Positions 1 through 8,306 of a stretch of DNA of 64,000 nt are shown in pieces (within the stretch, counting starts at the first letter, position 1; each line of letters opens with the position of its first letter). Below the pieces are notes generated by a model, which was not told the DNA's origin, did not search any database, and saw only the letters and a program-made list of their open reading frames with translations. The position numbers and the translations under genes are program-made. Source of the DNA: Allobosea sp035944375 (GTDB lineage Bacteria > Pseudomonadota > Alphaproteobacteria > Rhizobiales > Beijerinckiaceae); NCBI RefSeq assembly GCF_035944375.1, contig NZ_DASZBE010000030.1, one strand, 5' to 3'.

Positions 1-1788
1 GCCGTAGACCGAGGCGACCTCCGGGAAGGAGCGGATGATCTGGTTCTGCGTCTGGAGCAGCTCGGCCGCCTTGGTGACGGAGATGCCCGGCAGGGTCGTG
101 GGCATGTACATCAGCGTGCCCTCGTTCAGCGTCGGCATGAACTCCGAGCCGAGCTGTCGCGCCGGCCAGACGCTGACGCCCAGCAACGCGAGCGCCAGCA
201 GGATGGTCAGCACCCTGGCCCTGAGCACGCCCCCGATCAGCGGCCGGTAGAGCCAGATCAGAACCCTGTTGATCGGGTTCTTGTGCTCCGGGATGATCCG
301 GCCCCGGATGAAGACCACCATCAGCGCCGGCACCAAAGTCACCGACAGGAAGGCGGCCGCCGCCATCGCGAAGGTCTTGGTGTAGGCGAGCGGCCCGAAC
401 AGGCGACCCTCCTCCCCCTCCAGCGTGAAGATCGGCAGGAAGGAGACGGTGATCACGAGCAGGCTGAAGAACAGCGCCGGCCCGACCTCGCTTGCCGCCT
501 CGATGATGATCTCGATGCGCGGCTTGCCCGGGGTGCTGCGTTCGAGATGCTTGTGCGCGTTCTCGATCATGACGATGGCGGCGTCGATCATGGCGCCGAC
601 CGCGATGGCGATGCCGCCCAGGCTCATGATGTTGGAGCCCAGCCCCAGCGCCTTCATCGCCGCGAACGCGATCAGGATGCCGACAGGCAGCATGAGGATC
701 GCCACCAGCGCGCTGCGCAGATGCAGGAGGAAGACGATGCAGACCAACGCGACGATGACGCTCTCCTCGATCAGCGTCACCTTGAGCGTCTCGATCGCGC
801 GCTCGATCAGGTGCGAGCGGTCGTAGACCGGCACGATCTCGGCCCCGCCCGGCAAGGTCGCTGCGATCTCTGCGAGCCTCGCCTTGGCGCGCTCGATCAC
901 GCCGAGCGCGTTCGCCCCTAAGCGCTGCAGCACGATGCCGCTGGCGACCTCGCCCTCGCCGTTGAGTTCGGTGATGCCGCGCCGCTCGTCGGGACCGAGC
1001 TCGACTCTCGCGACGTCGGCGAGCCTGAGCGGCGCGCCGCGCTCGGTCCGGAGCACGATGTTCTCGATATCGGCGATCGACTTGAGATAACCGCGCCCGC
1101 GCACCACGAACTCGAACTCGGCGAGCTCGACGGTGCGGCCGCCGACATCCATGTTGCTGTTGCGCACGGCCTCGCGAAGGGTCGCCAGCGACACGCCTTG
1201 CGCCCGCAGCCGCACCGGGTCGACCACGATCGCATATTGCTTGACGAAGCCGCCGACGCTGGCGACCTCGGCTACGCCCTCCGCGCGCGACGCGGCGAAG
1301 CGCACCGACCAGTCCTGGACCGAGCGCAACTCGGCTAGCGTCATGTCCTTGGCCATGACGGCGTATTGGTAGACCCAGCCGACGCCGGTGGCGTCGGGTC
1401 CCAATGTCGGCGAGACGCCGGCGGGAAGCCGGCGGGCGGCGGCGTTGAGATATTCGAGCACGCGCGAGCGCGCCCAGTACGGGTCCGTGCCGTCCTCGAA
1501 GATGACGTAGACGAAGGAGACGCCGAAGAAGGAGAAGCCGCGCACGACACGCGCCTTCGGCACCGTCAGCATCGAGGTCGTCAGCGGATAGGTGACCTGA
1601 TCCTCGATCACCTGCGGCGCCTGGCCGGGATATTCGGTGTAGACGATGACCTGCACGTCGGAGAGATCGGGGATGGCGTCGAGTGGCAGCGTCTTGACCG
1701 CATAGATGCCCGCCGCGACCGCGAACGCCGTGGCGACGAAGACGAGGACGAGGTTGCGCGCCGACCGGGCGATCAGGCGGGCGATCAT
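1..1788 (-). CDS. cusA: CusA/CzcA-family heavy-metal RND efflux pump (partial, N-terminal part)
   Basis: Inner-membrane proton-driven pump of the copper/silver RND family; it would work with the CusB-like adaptor upstream and an outer-membrane channel. The reading frame is open from an ATG at 1788 to the left edge, about 596 residues of a protein usually near 1,040. The translation begins MIARLIARSARN and contains the family TM4 signature GGIAIAMGAMIDAAIVM followed by IENAHK, plus the early porter-domain PYWARSRV segment. Its ATG overlaps the cusB stop (ATGA, 1785-1788), so the two are translationally coupled. The family call is firm; copper/silver rather than cobalt/zinc specificity is inferred from the copper-related neighbours. 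Confidence 0.95.
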   Translation of the reverse strand, partial: MIARLIARSARNLVLVFVATAFAVAAGIYAVKTLPLDAIPDLSDVQVIVYTEYPGQAPQVIEDQVTYPLTTSMLTVPKARVVRGFSFFGVSFVYVIFEDGTDPYWARSRVLEYLNAAARRLPAGVSPTLGPDATGVGWVYQYAVMAKDMTLAELRSVQDWSVRFAASRAEGVAEVASVGGFVKQYAIVVDPVRLRAQGVSLATLREAVRNSNMDVGGRTVELAEFEFVVRGRGYLKSIADIENIVLRTERGAPLRLADVARVELGPDERRGITELNGEGEVASGIVLQRLGANALGVIERAKARLAEIAATLPGGAEIVPVYDRSHLIERAIETLKVTLIEESVIVALVCIVFLLHLRSALVAILMLPVGILIAFAAMKALGLGSNIMSLGGIAIAVGAMIDAAIVMIENAHKHLERSTPGKPRIEIIIEAASEVGPALFFSLLVITVSFLPIFTLEGEEGRLFGPLAYTKTFAMAAAAFLSVTLVPALMVVFIRGRIIPEHKNPINRVLIWLYRPLIGGVLRARVLTILLALALLGVSVWPARQLGSEFMPTLNEGTLMYMPTTLPGISVTKAAELLQTQNQIIRSFPEVASVYG

Positions 1789-3254
1789 GGCTTGATCTCC
1801 GCAGGTTTTTGTTCTGCCGGCGCGCCGAGCCCGCTCAGAGCGGCCTTGAGGTTGCTTTCGGCGTCGATCAGGAAGTTGGCCGAGACGACGACGCGGTCGC
1901 CCTCCGAGACGCCGTCGCTGATCGCGACCATGCCGTCGCCGCGCTGGCCGAGCCTCACCTCGCGCGGCTCGAAGCGGCCCTCGCCGCGATCGAGGATAAC
2001 GACGCGGCGCGTGCCGGTGTCGATCACGGCGCTGTCGGGCACGGCGAGGACGGGGCCAGCTTCTCCTGAGCCGATCTCGACATCGGCATACATGTTGGGC
2101 AGCAGCATGCCGGCGCGGTTGTCGATCTCGATGCGGACCTTGGTGGTGCGCGTCGCCTCCGCCACCTGCGGATAGATCAGGCCGACCTTGCCGGCGAACT
2201 CCGTGCCGGGCCGCCCGCGCAGACGGATGATGGCGGGCGCGCCGATGCGGATCGCGGCGAGATCACCCTCCGGAACATCGGCCAGCACCCAGATCATCGA
2301 GACGTCGGCGAGCCGGAACAAGCTGTCGCCCGACGCCATCCTCATGCCGTCGACGACATTGCGCTCCAGCACGATGCCGTCGCGCGGGGCCGACCAGACG
2401 ATCGTCAGCGGCACTTTTCGGGTCCGCTCGATCTCGGCGACGATCTCCGGCTGCACGCCGAGATTCTCCAGCCGCTGGCGCGCGCCGCCTTCGGGCACGC
2501 CGCGCCCGGCCGCGTTGAGCTCTGACACGAACTGCGCGCCCGCCGCCGTGATCTCGGGCGAATAGATCCGGACCAGCCGGTCGCCCTTGGCGACGCGATC
2601 GCCTGTGGTGATCGGTGCCACCTCCTGGATGAAGGAATCCGAGCGCGTTGCGACCACCGAGATGCGGCGCTCGTCGAGCTGCACCGTGCCGGGCACGCGG
2701 ATCGGCCGGCTGATCGCCTGCCGGACGACGGCCTGAGAGCGCACGCCGCTGCGCTGGATGCGTCCGGGCGAGAGCTTGATGACCTTGTCGTCCGCCTCCT
2801 CGCCAGCATAGACCGGCAGGTAGTCCATGCCCATCCAGTCCTTTTTGGGAACCGGCGAGGTGTCGGGCAGACCCATCGGGTTGCGGTAGTAGAGCAGTTT
2901 TCGCTCGGCCTCGGCGGCTGCGGCGGGGCCGGCCGTGGTCTGCGCCGGTCTGGCCGCAGGCGGGTCGAAGCTGATCTCCTCGCTGGCGCGCACGGCCACG
3001 AAGTCGCGACCGTCCTCGGTCCTGCGGGGTTCGCGCGCATAGACCGGCGCGCCGTCGGGATGGCGCCAATAGGCGATCGGCCCGGCGGCGGTCGTCGGCC
3101 CGGTTTTGGGCGCGGCCGGCGATCTGGCCATGACGATCTGATGGAGCCGATCGAGGCCTGGCAGGGCGAGGCCGCGCGTTCCGGCGACATAGCCGGCCGC
3201 GCCCGCCGCCGTCACAGCGGCGAGAGCGAGTCCCGTGAGCAAAACCCGGCTCAT
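1785..3254 (-). CDS. cusB: CusB-family efflux RND periplasmic adaptor
   Basis: Periplasmic membrane-fusion protein (489 aa) bridging the RND pump and outer-membrane channel. The ATG at 3254 (MSRVLLTGLALAA) is followed by one hydrophobic anchor. The reading frame stays open further upstream, but this ATG overlaps the preceding stop (tcat at 3251-3254) and gives a normal length. A heavy-metal-binding YHS-like segment (YYRNPMGLPDTSPVPKKDWM) near residue 115 precedes the barrel-sandwich and beta-barrel domains (GDRVAKGDRLVRIYSPEI). This segment is typical of CusB proteins that accept Cu(I)/Ag(I). The gene lies between the FixH-like gene and cusA with overlaps on both sides. Confidence 0.93.
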   Translation of the reverse strand: MSRVLLTGLALAAVTAAGAAGYVAGTRGLALPGLDRLHQIVMARSPAAPKTGPTTAAGPIAYWRHPDGAPVYAREPRRTEDGRDFVAVRASEEISFDPPAARPAQTTAGPAAAAEAERKLLYYRNPMGLPDTSPVPKKDWMGMDYLPVYAGEEADDKVIKLSPGRIQRSGVRSQAVVRQAISRPIRVPGTVQLDERRISVVATRSDSFIQEVAPITTGDRVAKGDRLVRIYSPEITAAGAQFVSELNAAGRGVPEGGARQRLENLGVQPEIVAEIERTRKVPLTIVWSAPRDGIVLERNVVDGMRMASGDSLFRLADVSMIWVLADVPEGDLAAIRIGAPAIIRLRGRPGTEFAGKVGLIYPQVAEATRTTKVRIEIDNRAGMLLPNMYADVEIGSGEAGPVLAVPDSAVIDTGTRRVVILDRGEGRFEPREVRLGQRGDGMVAISDGVSEGDRVVVSANFLIDAESNLKAALSGLGAPAEQKPAEIKP

Positions 3255-3658
3255 GGCGTCGCTTTCAGGATCAGCCGGCTCTCCAGCGTCCCGTCCTCGC
3301 CCTGCACCTTGGCCGCCAGCGACATACGCCAGCCGCCCTCCATTGTGAGGTTGGTCCTGAAGCTGTAGCTGCCGGGTTCGAGCGCTGGCATGGGCTCCAG
3401 CTTCGAGGCCATCGTCGCCATGCCGTCCGGCTCCATGTCGATGCGGCTGGCGAAGATGACGGCGTCGGGCACCGCCTTGCCGCTGCGCCTGTCGATAAGC
3501 CGGACGGTGACGATGACGCCGTCGCCCTGCTTCAGCTCCTTCTGGGTGAGCTGGAACTCGTAGTCCTTGATGTCGGCGAAGGCCGGAAGCGTCGAGATGG
3601 CGAGCAAAAACGCGGCGACGAGCGCGCGCAATGTCTTGACGGAAACCATGATGGACAT
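3251..3658 (-). CDS. FixH/YtkA-like secreted protein of copper efflux operon
   Basis: Predicted exported protein of about 135 aa. The N-terminus MSIMVSVKTLRALVAAFLLA with a following LPAFA cleavage site is a clear signal peptide. The mature part (KDYEFQLTQKELKQGDGVIV, PDAVIFASRIDMEPDGM, GSYSFRTNLTMEGGW) resembles the FixH/YtkA-like immunoglobulin-fold domain often found next to CusBA-type pumps in Rhizobiales. The start could be 3658 or the second ATG at 3649. Its stop overlaps the cusB ATG, so it is cotranslated with the pump. The role is inferred from position: periplasmic metal handling or adaptor assembly. Confidence 0.8.
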   Translation of the reverse strand: MSIMVSVKTLRALVAAFLLAISTLPAFADIKDYEFQLTQKELKQGDGVIVTVRLIDRRSGKAVPDAVIFASRIDMEPDGMATMASKLEPMPALEPGSYSFRTNLTMEGGWRMSLAAKVQGEDGTLESRLILKATP

Positions 3659-3776
3659 CCCGAATGGATAAGGCTGCCGCGCGCATGCGCGGCGATCGCG
3701 TGGCTCGGAGCCACGGCTCACCGACCGCCGGACAGCGCCGTGCGGCCGGTGCCGGCGCTGACGCGCCGGCGGTGCC

Positions 3777-4127
3777 TCAGCTTTGTGGAGGTCTCGCGGG
3801 CGGGGCGAAGGTCTGCGAGGCGCGCTCGGCGTCGTCGCCCGCAAGGCCGACCGCAGCGACGACAAGACGCTGCAAGACGACGAAACGATCCGAGCCGCCG
3901 GTCGAGAACTTGGCTAGGCAGAAGGTCAGCGCCGGGCAGTTCGTCGCGCAGTCTTTTGGTCCGCCCTGGTCGGAAGGGCAGCACGGCATGCCCGCTTCCA
4001 TGCTCTGCTCGAGGCCGATCATGTCCCGCGTCATGCCGGCGCTGGCCGGGCTGACGAAGGACGCCAGAACGCCGGTCACCATGAACAGGGCCAGGATGAA
4101 GGCATGCGTGAAGAGCCAGAGCTTCAT
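3777..4127 (-). CDS. Small Cys-containing secreted protein at head of cusBA operon
   Basis: 116 aa, starting MKLWLFTHAFILALFMVTGV with a signal peptide ending near SPASAG. The mature part carries a Cys cluster (CCPSDQGGPKDCATNCPAL, then C again) suited to metal binding. The spacing CC-x8-C-x3-C is visible in the sequence; no named family was recognised. It is the first gene of the transcription unit leading through the FixH-like gene to cusBA, with about 118 bases to the next start. A periplasmic copper-binding role is inferred from Cys content and neighbours only. Confidence 0.7.
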   Translation of the reverse strand: MKLWLFTHAFILALFMVTGVLASFVSPASAGMTRDMIGLEQSMEAGMPCCPSDQGGPKDCATNCPALTFCLAKFSTGGSDRFVVLQRLVVAAVGLAGDDAERASQTFAPPARPPQS

Positions 4128-4398
4128 TCTTGGATGATGCCATGTCCGTGCGGTCGGCGAAACGCCGGTGGCATCAAGATCGCGTCAATAAGTCGTCGTC
4201 GCAGCTCAGCGTCCAGTACAAACTACGGATGCGGGTCGAAGTTCTCGGATAATTTTGATGGTTGCCGCGTGTCGCAAGGTCTCCCGCTGGCGGAAGGTCA
4301 GGGTACCGGACGATTTTATGTTGCCATCCTGAGGATGCTCACGCGGGCCAAGGCGCTCTCGATCCAGCCAAATACCTCGAAGCTAGAGCCGACTAAAG

Positions 4399-5424
4399 CT
4401 ACCGATGCAGAGGTTGGAGGCCGTTTAGATCGTTGCGAATAGCTGTAGCAGCGACGGCAGCTTGGCCCATGGCGTAGCTGATCTGGTCGAGCCCCTCGAC
4501 CACGTCGCCTGCGGCATACAGGCCTAGCACGTTGGTCCTTTGCTTGGCATCGACGGTTACGCATCCACTACTGGAAACTGTCGACCCCAGTCCAACCGCG
4601 AGATTGCATCGGACATCGCTACCCAGGGCCAGGTAGATGGCGTGGAAGTCGCAGTTTTTGTTGGGCAAGGCTACCACGATTGCTTCTTCCCGCAGATCAA
4701 AGGCGAGACAGGGTCCCGCGAGCAGCTTGATGCCAGCCTTGTGGACGCGTCGTCGCTGAGATGCATCGAGATCGTGCAAGCCGTAAGGCAAAATAAGTGT
4801 CACATCCGCTGTGAAGCTGCGCAGGAACTCGGCCTCTCCCAGCCCACCGGCGCCGGTGCCGATGACGCCGACGCGGCGATCCGTCACTTCGAACCCATCG
4901 CAGATTGGACAGTAGCGTAGCAAGCCGCGCGCCAGCGCCTGGGCGTGCATATCGTTTGACATGGCCGGACGGCGGTTCACGACACCGGTCGCCAGCAGAA
5001 CTGTGCGCGCGTGCAGGGTCAGATCGCCAGCTACCGCAACGAAAAGATCGCCGTTTTTTGTCAACGAGGTTACCTCGGCGGCCATATGATGGGAGCCATA
5101 TCGCGTGGCCTGAGCCTTCATGCGCGCCAGAAGCTCCAATCCCCCTATCCCGTCCGGGAAACCGGCATGGTTGTAGCTGACGGGGATCCAACCCGCGCGG
5201 CTTTCTCCGCCGTCTACGACCAAAACGGACAGGTGAAACCTAGCCAGATAAATCGCAGCCGTCAGACCTGCCGGGCCGCCGCCGATCACAAGGCAGTCGA
5301 ACGGACGCGACCCGTTGCCAATGAGCGGCGCGCGGTCAGCTTCAGAAGCAATCGCCATTGCGCTTTGCGATCCAAGCCGATCCTGTCCGGACCCTGTAGA
5401 CGCCATATCTTCGAACTCCCTCAA
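4399..5424 (-). CDS. Thioredoxin-reductase-like FAD/NAD(P) oxidoreductase
   Basis: Cytosolic pyridine nucleotide-disulfide oxidoreductase of the thioredoxin reductase group, 341 aa. The FAD Rossmann motif VIGGGPAGLTAA lies near residue 47, a redox-active YCPICDGF (CxxC) near 173-176, a second Rossmann motif VGVIGTGAGGLGEAE near 186, and the C-terminal FAD motif LYAAGDVVEGLDQI. All parts of an active enzyme are present. The N-terminal 40 residues before the FAD motif are longer than usual, so a later ATG (MAIASEAD) may be the true start. No thioredoxin partner gene is next to it. It sits between two copper loci in lower-GC DNA and may have been acquired separately. Confidence 0.85.
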   Translation of the reverse strand: MREFEDMASTGSGQDRLGSQSAMAIASEADRAPLIGNGSRPFDCLVIGGGPAGLTAAIYLARFHLSVLVVDGGESRAGWIPVSYNHAGFPDGIGGLELLARMKAQATRYGSHHMAAEVTSLTKNGDLFVAVAGDLTLHARTVLLATGVVNRRPAMSNDMHAQALARGLLRYCPICDGFEVTDRRVGVIGTGAGGLGEAEFLRSFTADVTLILPYGLHDLDASQRRRVHKAGIKLLAGPCLAFDLREEAIVVALPNKNCDFHAIYLALGSDVRCNLAVGLGSTVSSSGCVTVDAKQRTNVLGLYAAGDVVEGLDQISYAMGQAAVAATAIRNDLNGLQPLHR

Positions 5425-5495
5425 CTTCGTCCCGAATAGGTATTAAGCGAAAATCTAGAACGAAAATCCAATTCAACGTCCGTTGGCACAAGCCT

Positions 5496-6788
5496 TCACA
5501 CGTAAATTTTAGTTTCGATTTTTTCCAGAACGCGTGTGACCTCTTCAAATCGAGCTTCCGCATCAGACCAGTTTTGCACGAAGTCGAACAATTCTCTCAT
5601 CGCCGGCGCGATTTCTCTGTATGCGGCTATCGCTGCGACCAAGGCCCCCAGCGAGAGGCGCTGTTGCACAACGAGATATCCGCCAATTGCGAAAAAGAAA
5701 AAGGGAGTTAAATTCGAAGTATAGTTATAGAGACCGCGTAGTCGACCTTTTAAATCACTAATTTCTATCCGCACCCGTTCCAGCGCGGCAATCTGATGCG
5801 TCTGTTGTCGAAGGGATGGATAATTGGTAGCCTTCTTCAGGATAGATTTGGCATCTACATCACCTGATGTGAGAAGATGAGTCAGCTCCCGCGTCGCATA
5901 AACCCTTTCCCGAACTTTTGCGTTCAAAGCATTCTGAAGGCGCGGCAACAAAGTCAATTGAACGGGCAACATGATCAGGGCCGACAACGCGAGCGCTGGG
6001 TTCTGTACAAACAAAAAGACAAGGCTGGTGAGCAATGTCCCGCCATAGATTAATGGGACCACGAATATGCTGGCCCCAAAATAGCCGATGGGCTCTACCT
6101 CCTGAACGGCAACGGCCGCGAGAGAGGCCCTTGCTTCAGGGGCTAGGTTCTTCCTCGATCTGCGTACAATCTTCAGGCGCAGTCGCCGTACGAGCCGCTC
6201 GCTCGCTCGTCCTCTGATGCGTGTTGCCGCAAATTTCACAAGCCCGCTTGCAGTCAAAACTGCCACATAACTTCCGCAGAGCGCGATCAACAATTCCAGG
6301 CGCGGCAGATGGAAGCCCAAAAACGTCATGCCATCGTGGGCCTCGGGGCTTGCGAGTGCGTGATTGATGATGTGCTTGGGGATATCGAGAAGGAACCAGG
6401 CGGCGGGCAGCGTCAGCAGGGACAACAGGACCAGCAGGATCTGATAACGAGAAGTGGCCTTCGCGACAAAGAGGGCCAATTTCCAGGGGTCATGTGTGAC
6501 CGGCGCGTCCTCGCTACGCGCTGTAGGTGGATCGCGAACGTCATGCGAAGCGGCGATGGGCCTGCCAGTCACTGCGGCGAGCCGGGCTCGACGCTTCCGA
6601 GCTGCGGATACCCTGCGGAACAGCGCTCTGCCCAAATGTCCGATCGTCCACGTCGGAGCAACGACGAAAACGACTATCGCCGCGGCGCTCAGTATCCAGT
6701 GTCCGTGGGGGTAATCGAGGCCAGCAGTTTTATGTACAATCTGATGTAAATAGTCGTTAGTTTTGTAGAATATATCTGCAAAATTCAT
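5496..6788 (-). CDS. ABC exporter transmembrane-domain protein lacking an ATPase domain
   Basis: About 430 aa from the ATG at 6788 (MNFADIFYKTN); an earlier in-frame ATG at 6830 is possible and neither has a good ribosome-binding site. An N-terminal hydrophobic helix (near 35-55) is followed by a type I ABC exporter membrane domain: helices around KATSRYQILLVLLSL, ELLIALCGSYVAVLTA, VPLIYGGTLLTSLVFLF and LTPFFFFAIGGYLVV. The ORF stops about where the nucleotide-binding domain would begin (RVLEKIETKIYV), and no Walker A or LSGGQ motif lies downstream. It is either a half-transporter membrane subunit using an ATPase encoded elsewhere or a truncated gene. Base composition is more AT-rich than the neighbours. 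Confidence 0.7.
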   Translation of the reverse strand: MNFADIFYKTNDYLHQIVHKTAGLDYPHGHWILSAAAIVVFVVAPTWTIGHLGRALFRRVSAARKRRARLAAVTGRPIAASHDVRDPPTARSEDAPVTHDPWKLALFVAKATSRYQILLVLLSLLTLPAAWFLLDIPKHIINHALASPEAHDGMTFLGFHLPRLELLIALCGSYVAVLTASGLVKFAATRIRGRASERLVRRLRLKIVRRSRKNLAPEARASLAAVAVQEVEPIGYFGASIFVVPLIYGGTLLTSLVFLFVQNPALALSALIMLPVQLTLLPRLQNALNAKVRERVYATRELTHLLTSGDVDAKSILKKATNYPSLRQQTHQIAALERVRIEISDLKGRLRGLYNYTSNLTPFFFFAIGGYLVVQQRLSLGALVAAIAAYREIAPAMRELFDFVQNWSDAEARFEEVTRVLEKIETKIYV

Positions 6789-6939
6789 TTTATAGAATTC
6801 GAAAACTCGAGCTGCGTCGATAAGACACATGAGTGCTGCTCATCACCGGCGGCATATTGAGCAGCGTTATGATATAACTGATTTCAGTACATGAAATTCA
6901 TTTCGCTAGTGCATAATTTCAAGCGATAAAAGCTGATTT

Positions 6940-7209
6940 TTAGTTTTGTTCTTCTCGATCGTCTTGTTCGGCGTTCGGCCGGTCGGCAACGCATCGCCCT
7001 GCTATGCAGACAATTTTGATACGCTTATGCGAGGTTCCAAGGCAGTTGGCCTCGTAAATTTCGGTCTTTCCAACCGCCGGGAGACGGATAACTTTCGCGT
7101 TCGCGCATGCCGCCCCCAACAAAGCGCGCTGCAAATCCCCATCATCAGCTCGGGCTGCTATCGATGTGGCCGCTGCCATCAAGATTAAAAGATAGGTTAT
7201 AGTGCTCAT
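6940..7209 (-). CDS. Small predicted secreted protein, unknown function
   Basis: 89 aa with a signal peptide (MSTITYLLILMAAATSIAARA) and a short mature part holding four Cys (AACAN, EANCLG, KIVCIAGRC), compatible with two disulfides. The C-terminal tail is very acidic (NAEQDDREEQN). No family was recognised. It lies in the lower-GC interval between the two copper clusters. The signal peptide and Cys pattern support a real gene, but this is a modest claim. Confidence 0.5.
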   Translation of the reverse strand: MSTITYLLILMAAATSIAARADDGDLQRALLGAACANAKVIRLPAVGKTEIYEANCLGTSHKRIKIVCIAGRCVADRPNAEQDDREEQN

Positions 7210-7246
7210 GATCGAAAAAATCGCGTTTTAAACTTTAAGTAACGCG

Positions 7247-7441
7247 TTACCTTGTGCGTGATGCACGCAAGATCACAATTACGAGGCCAATGATGGCTAC
7301 GGTCCCAGCGCCCCAGTATATTGCTGCGTCAAAGCGATCGGCGAGATCGGCAACAAAAAGGCTGGCGCCATGTATGGCCCAAGGCCGCAAGACCATTATC
7401 AGCTCGTTGTCGTAACGGCGAAATGAGGTTCCGAGACGCAT
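7247..7441 (-). CDS. Small membrane protein, uncertain
   Basis: 64 aa from the ATG at 7441, or 49 aa from the ATG at 7396 (MVLRPWAIHGASLF). One C-terminal hydrophobic helix (YWGAGTVAIIGLVIVIL) ends in a basic tail. The upstream start codon lies inside an 11-bp inverted repeat (7437-7470), so the later start is more plausible. No family was recognised. Confidence 0.4.
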   Translation of the reverse strand: MRLGTSFRRYDNELIMVLRPWAIHGASLFVADLADRFDAAIYWGAGTVAIIGLVIVILRASRTR

Positions 7442-7470
7442 GGCTCCAAGACGGAGCCCGGAGCCATGCG
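7437..7470. terminator. Perfect 11-bp inverted repeat after cusF-like gene
   Basis: CGCATGGCTCC (7437-7447) and GGAGCCATGCG (7460-7470) form an 11-bp stem with a 12-base loop. An alternative inner pairing, GGCTCC (7442-7447) with GGAGCC (7453-7458), is also possible. It lies 12 bases after the minus-strand cusF-like stop and probably ends the 11.5-7.5 kb copper operon. No T-run follows it, so Rho-independent termination is not certain. Confidence 0.5.
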
Positions 7471-7481
7471 TAAACCGACCA

Positions 7482-7760
7482 CTACTTGGTCTTCTGCAGC
7501 TTTGTCACGGTGATCTGGCCGTTGACACGGTCGGCGTCGAACTTGATCTTGTCGCCGGCCTTCAGACCCTTCAGCATGGCAGGGTCGCCGGCGCGGAAGA
7601 CCATCGACATGGCATCCATGTCGAGGTTCTTGATAGCCCCGTGATCGATGGTCAGCTTGCCCTGAGCCTCGTCGACCTTCTTGACGGTGCCGTTGACCTG
7701 CTGGGCAAGGGCCGGCAATGCGAACGCCATAAAGGCGAGCGTGGAGATGATTTTCAGCAT
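7482..7760 (-). CDS. cusF: CusF-like periplasmic copper-binding protein
   Basis: 92 aa with signal peptide (LAFMAFALPALAQ) and a small OB-fold typical of CusF. The Cu(I) site can be aligned: His40, Met51 and Met53 in DHGAIKNLDMDAMSM match the His-Met-Met ligands of CusF. The position of the capping tryptophan of E. coli CusF is Met48 here, and the protein contains no Trp. It is the last gene of the operon starting with the lipoprotein at 11467, 29 bases after the cupredoxin gene. Expected role: periplasmic Cu(I)/Ag(I) carrier handing metal to the CusB-like adaptor. Confidence 0.88.
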   Translation of the reverse strand: MLKIISTLAFMAFALPALAQQVNGTVKKVDEAQGKLTIDHGAIKNLDMDAMSMVFRAGDPAMLKGLKAGDKIKFDADRVNGQITVTKLQKTK

Positions 7761-7789
7761 GGTATGCTCCTTGTTGAGTAGGCTGCTGC

Positions 7790-8278
7790 CTACTTGACGA
7801 TAACCTTGCCGGTCATTCCGGCTTCACGATGGCCAGGGATCAGGCAGGAGAAGTCAAACTCGCCCGCCTTGGTAAAAGCCCAGACAATCTCGCCGGTCTT
7901 CTTGGGCGCGAGGCGCTTGGCGTTCGGGTCATCGTGTTCCATGTCGGGGTTCTTCTGCATCTCTACCGCGTGCTTGAGGTTCTCCTCCAGCGTCGCCACG
8001 ACGATCTCGTGATCGATCTCACCATTGTTGCGGAGGGCGAACTTGATCTGCTCACCGCGGCGAACTTCGATCCGATCCGGAATGAACAGCATCTTGCCAT
8101 CACGCTCGCTCATCACGACCTGGACGAGCCGTGAAGGCTTTTTCGGGTCGCCAGGCTTGCCATAAGCGGTCTCATCGCCATGGCCGTGACCGGCGCCACC
8201 CGGCCCAGCGGAGGCAAGCCCCGTCGATGCGAGAAGCGCCAGAGCAGCCAGGGTCAGCTTTGGAAAATAAAACGTCAT
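7790..8278 (-). CDS. Cupredoxin-domain periplasmic copper protein
   Basis: 162 aa from the ATG at 8278 (MTFYFPKLTLAALALLASTG), with a signal peptide. The mature N-terminus holds a short His/Gly stretch (GGAGHGHGDE). The blue-copper fold shows ligand candidates in NGEIDHEIVV (His) and DFSCLIPGHREAGMTGKVIV (Cys, His, Met), the standard type 1 arrangement of plastocyanin-like proteins. Gaps of 28-29 bases join it to the multicopper oxidase upstream and the cusF-like gene downstream. Likely an electron or copper carrier in periplasmic copper detoxification. Confidence 0.87.
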   Translation of the reverse strand: MTFYFPKLTLAALALLASTGLASAGPGGAGHGHGDETAYGKPGDPKKPSRLVQVVMSERDGKMLFIPDRIEVRRGEQIKFALRNNGEIDHEIVVATLEENLKHAVEMQKNPDMEHDDPNAKRLAPKKTGEIVWAFTKAGEFDFSCLIPGHREAGMTGKVIVK

Positions 8279-8306
8279 GCGGTCGCTCCAGGTTCGATTG
8301 TCGATG

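Noticed and set aside
7239..7250. Perfect 12-bp palindrome GTAACGCGTTAC
   Set aside because: Overlaps the end of a doubtful small gene; no second copy was noticed and no function can be argued.
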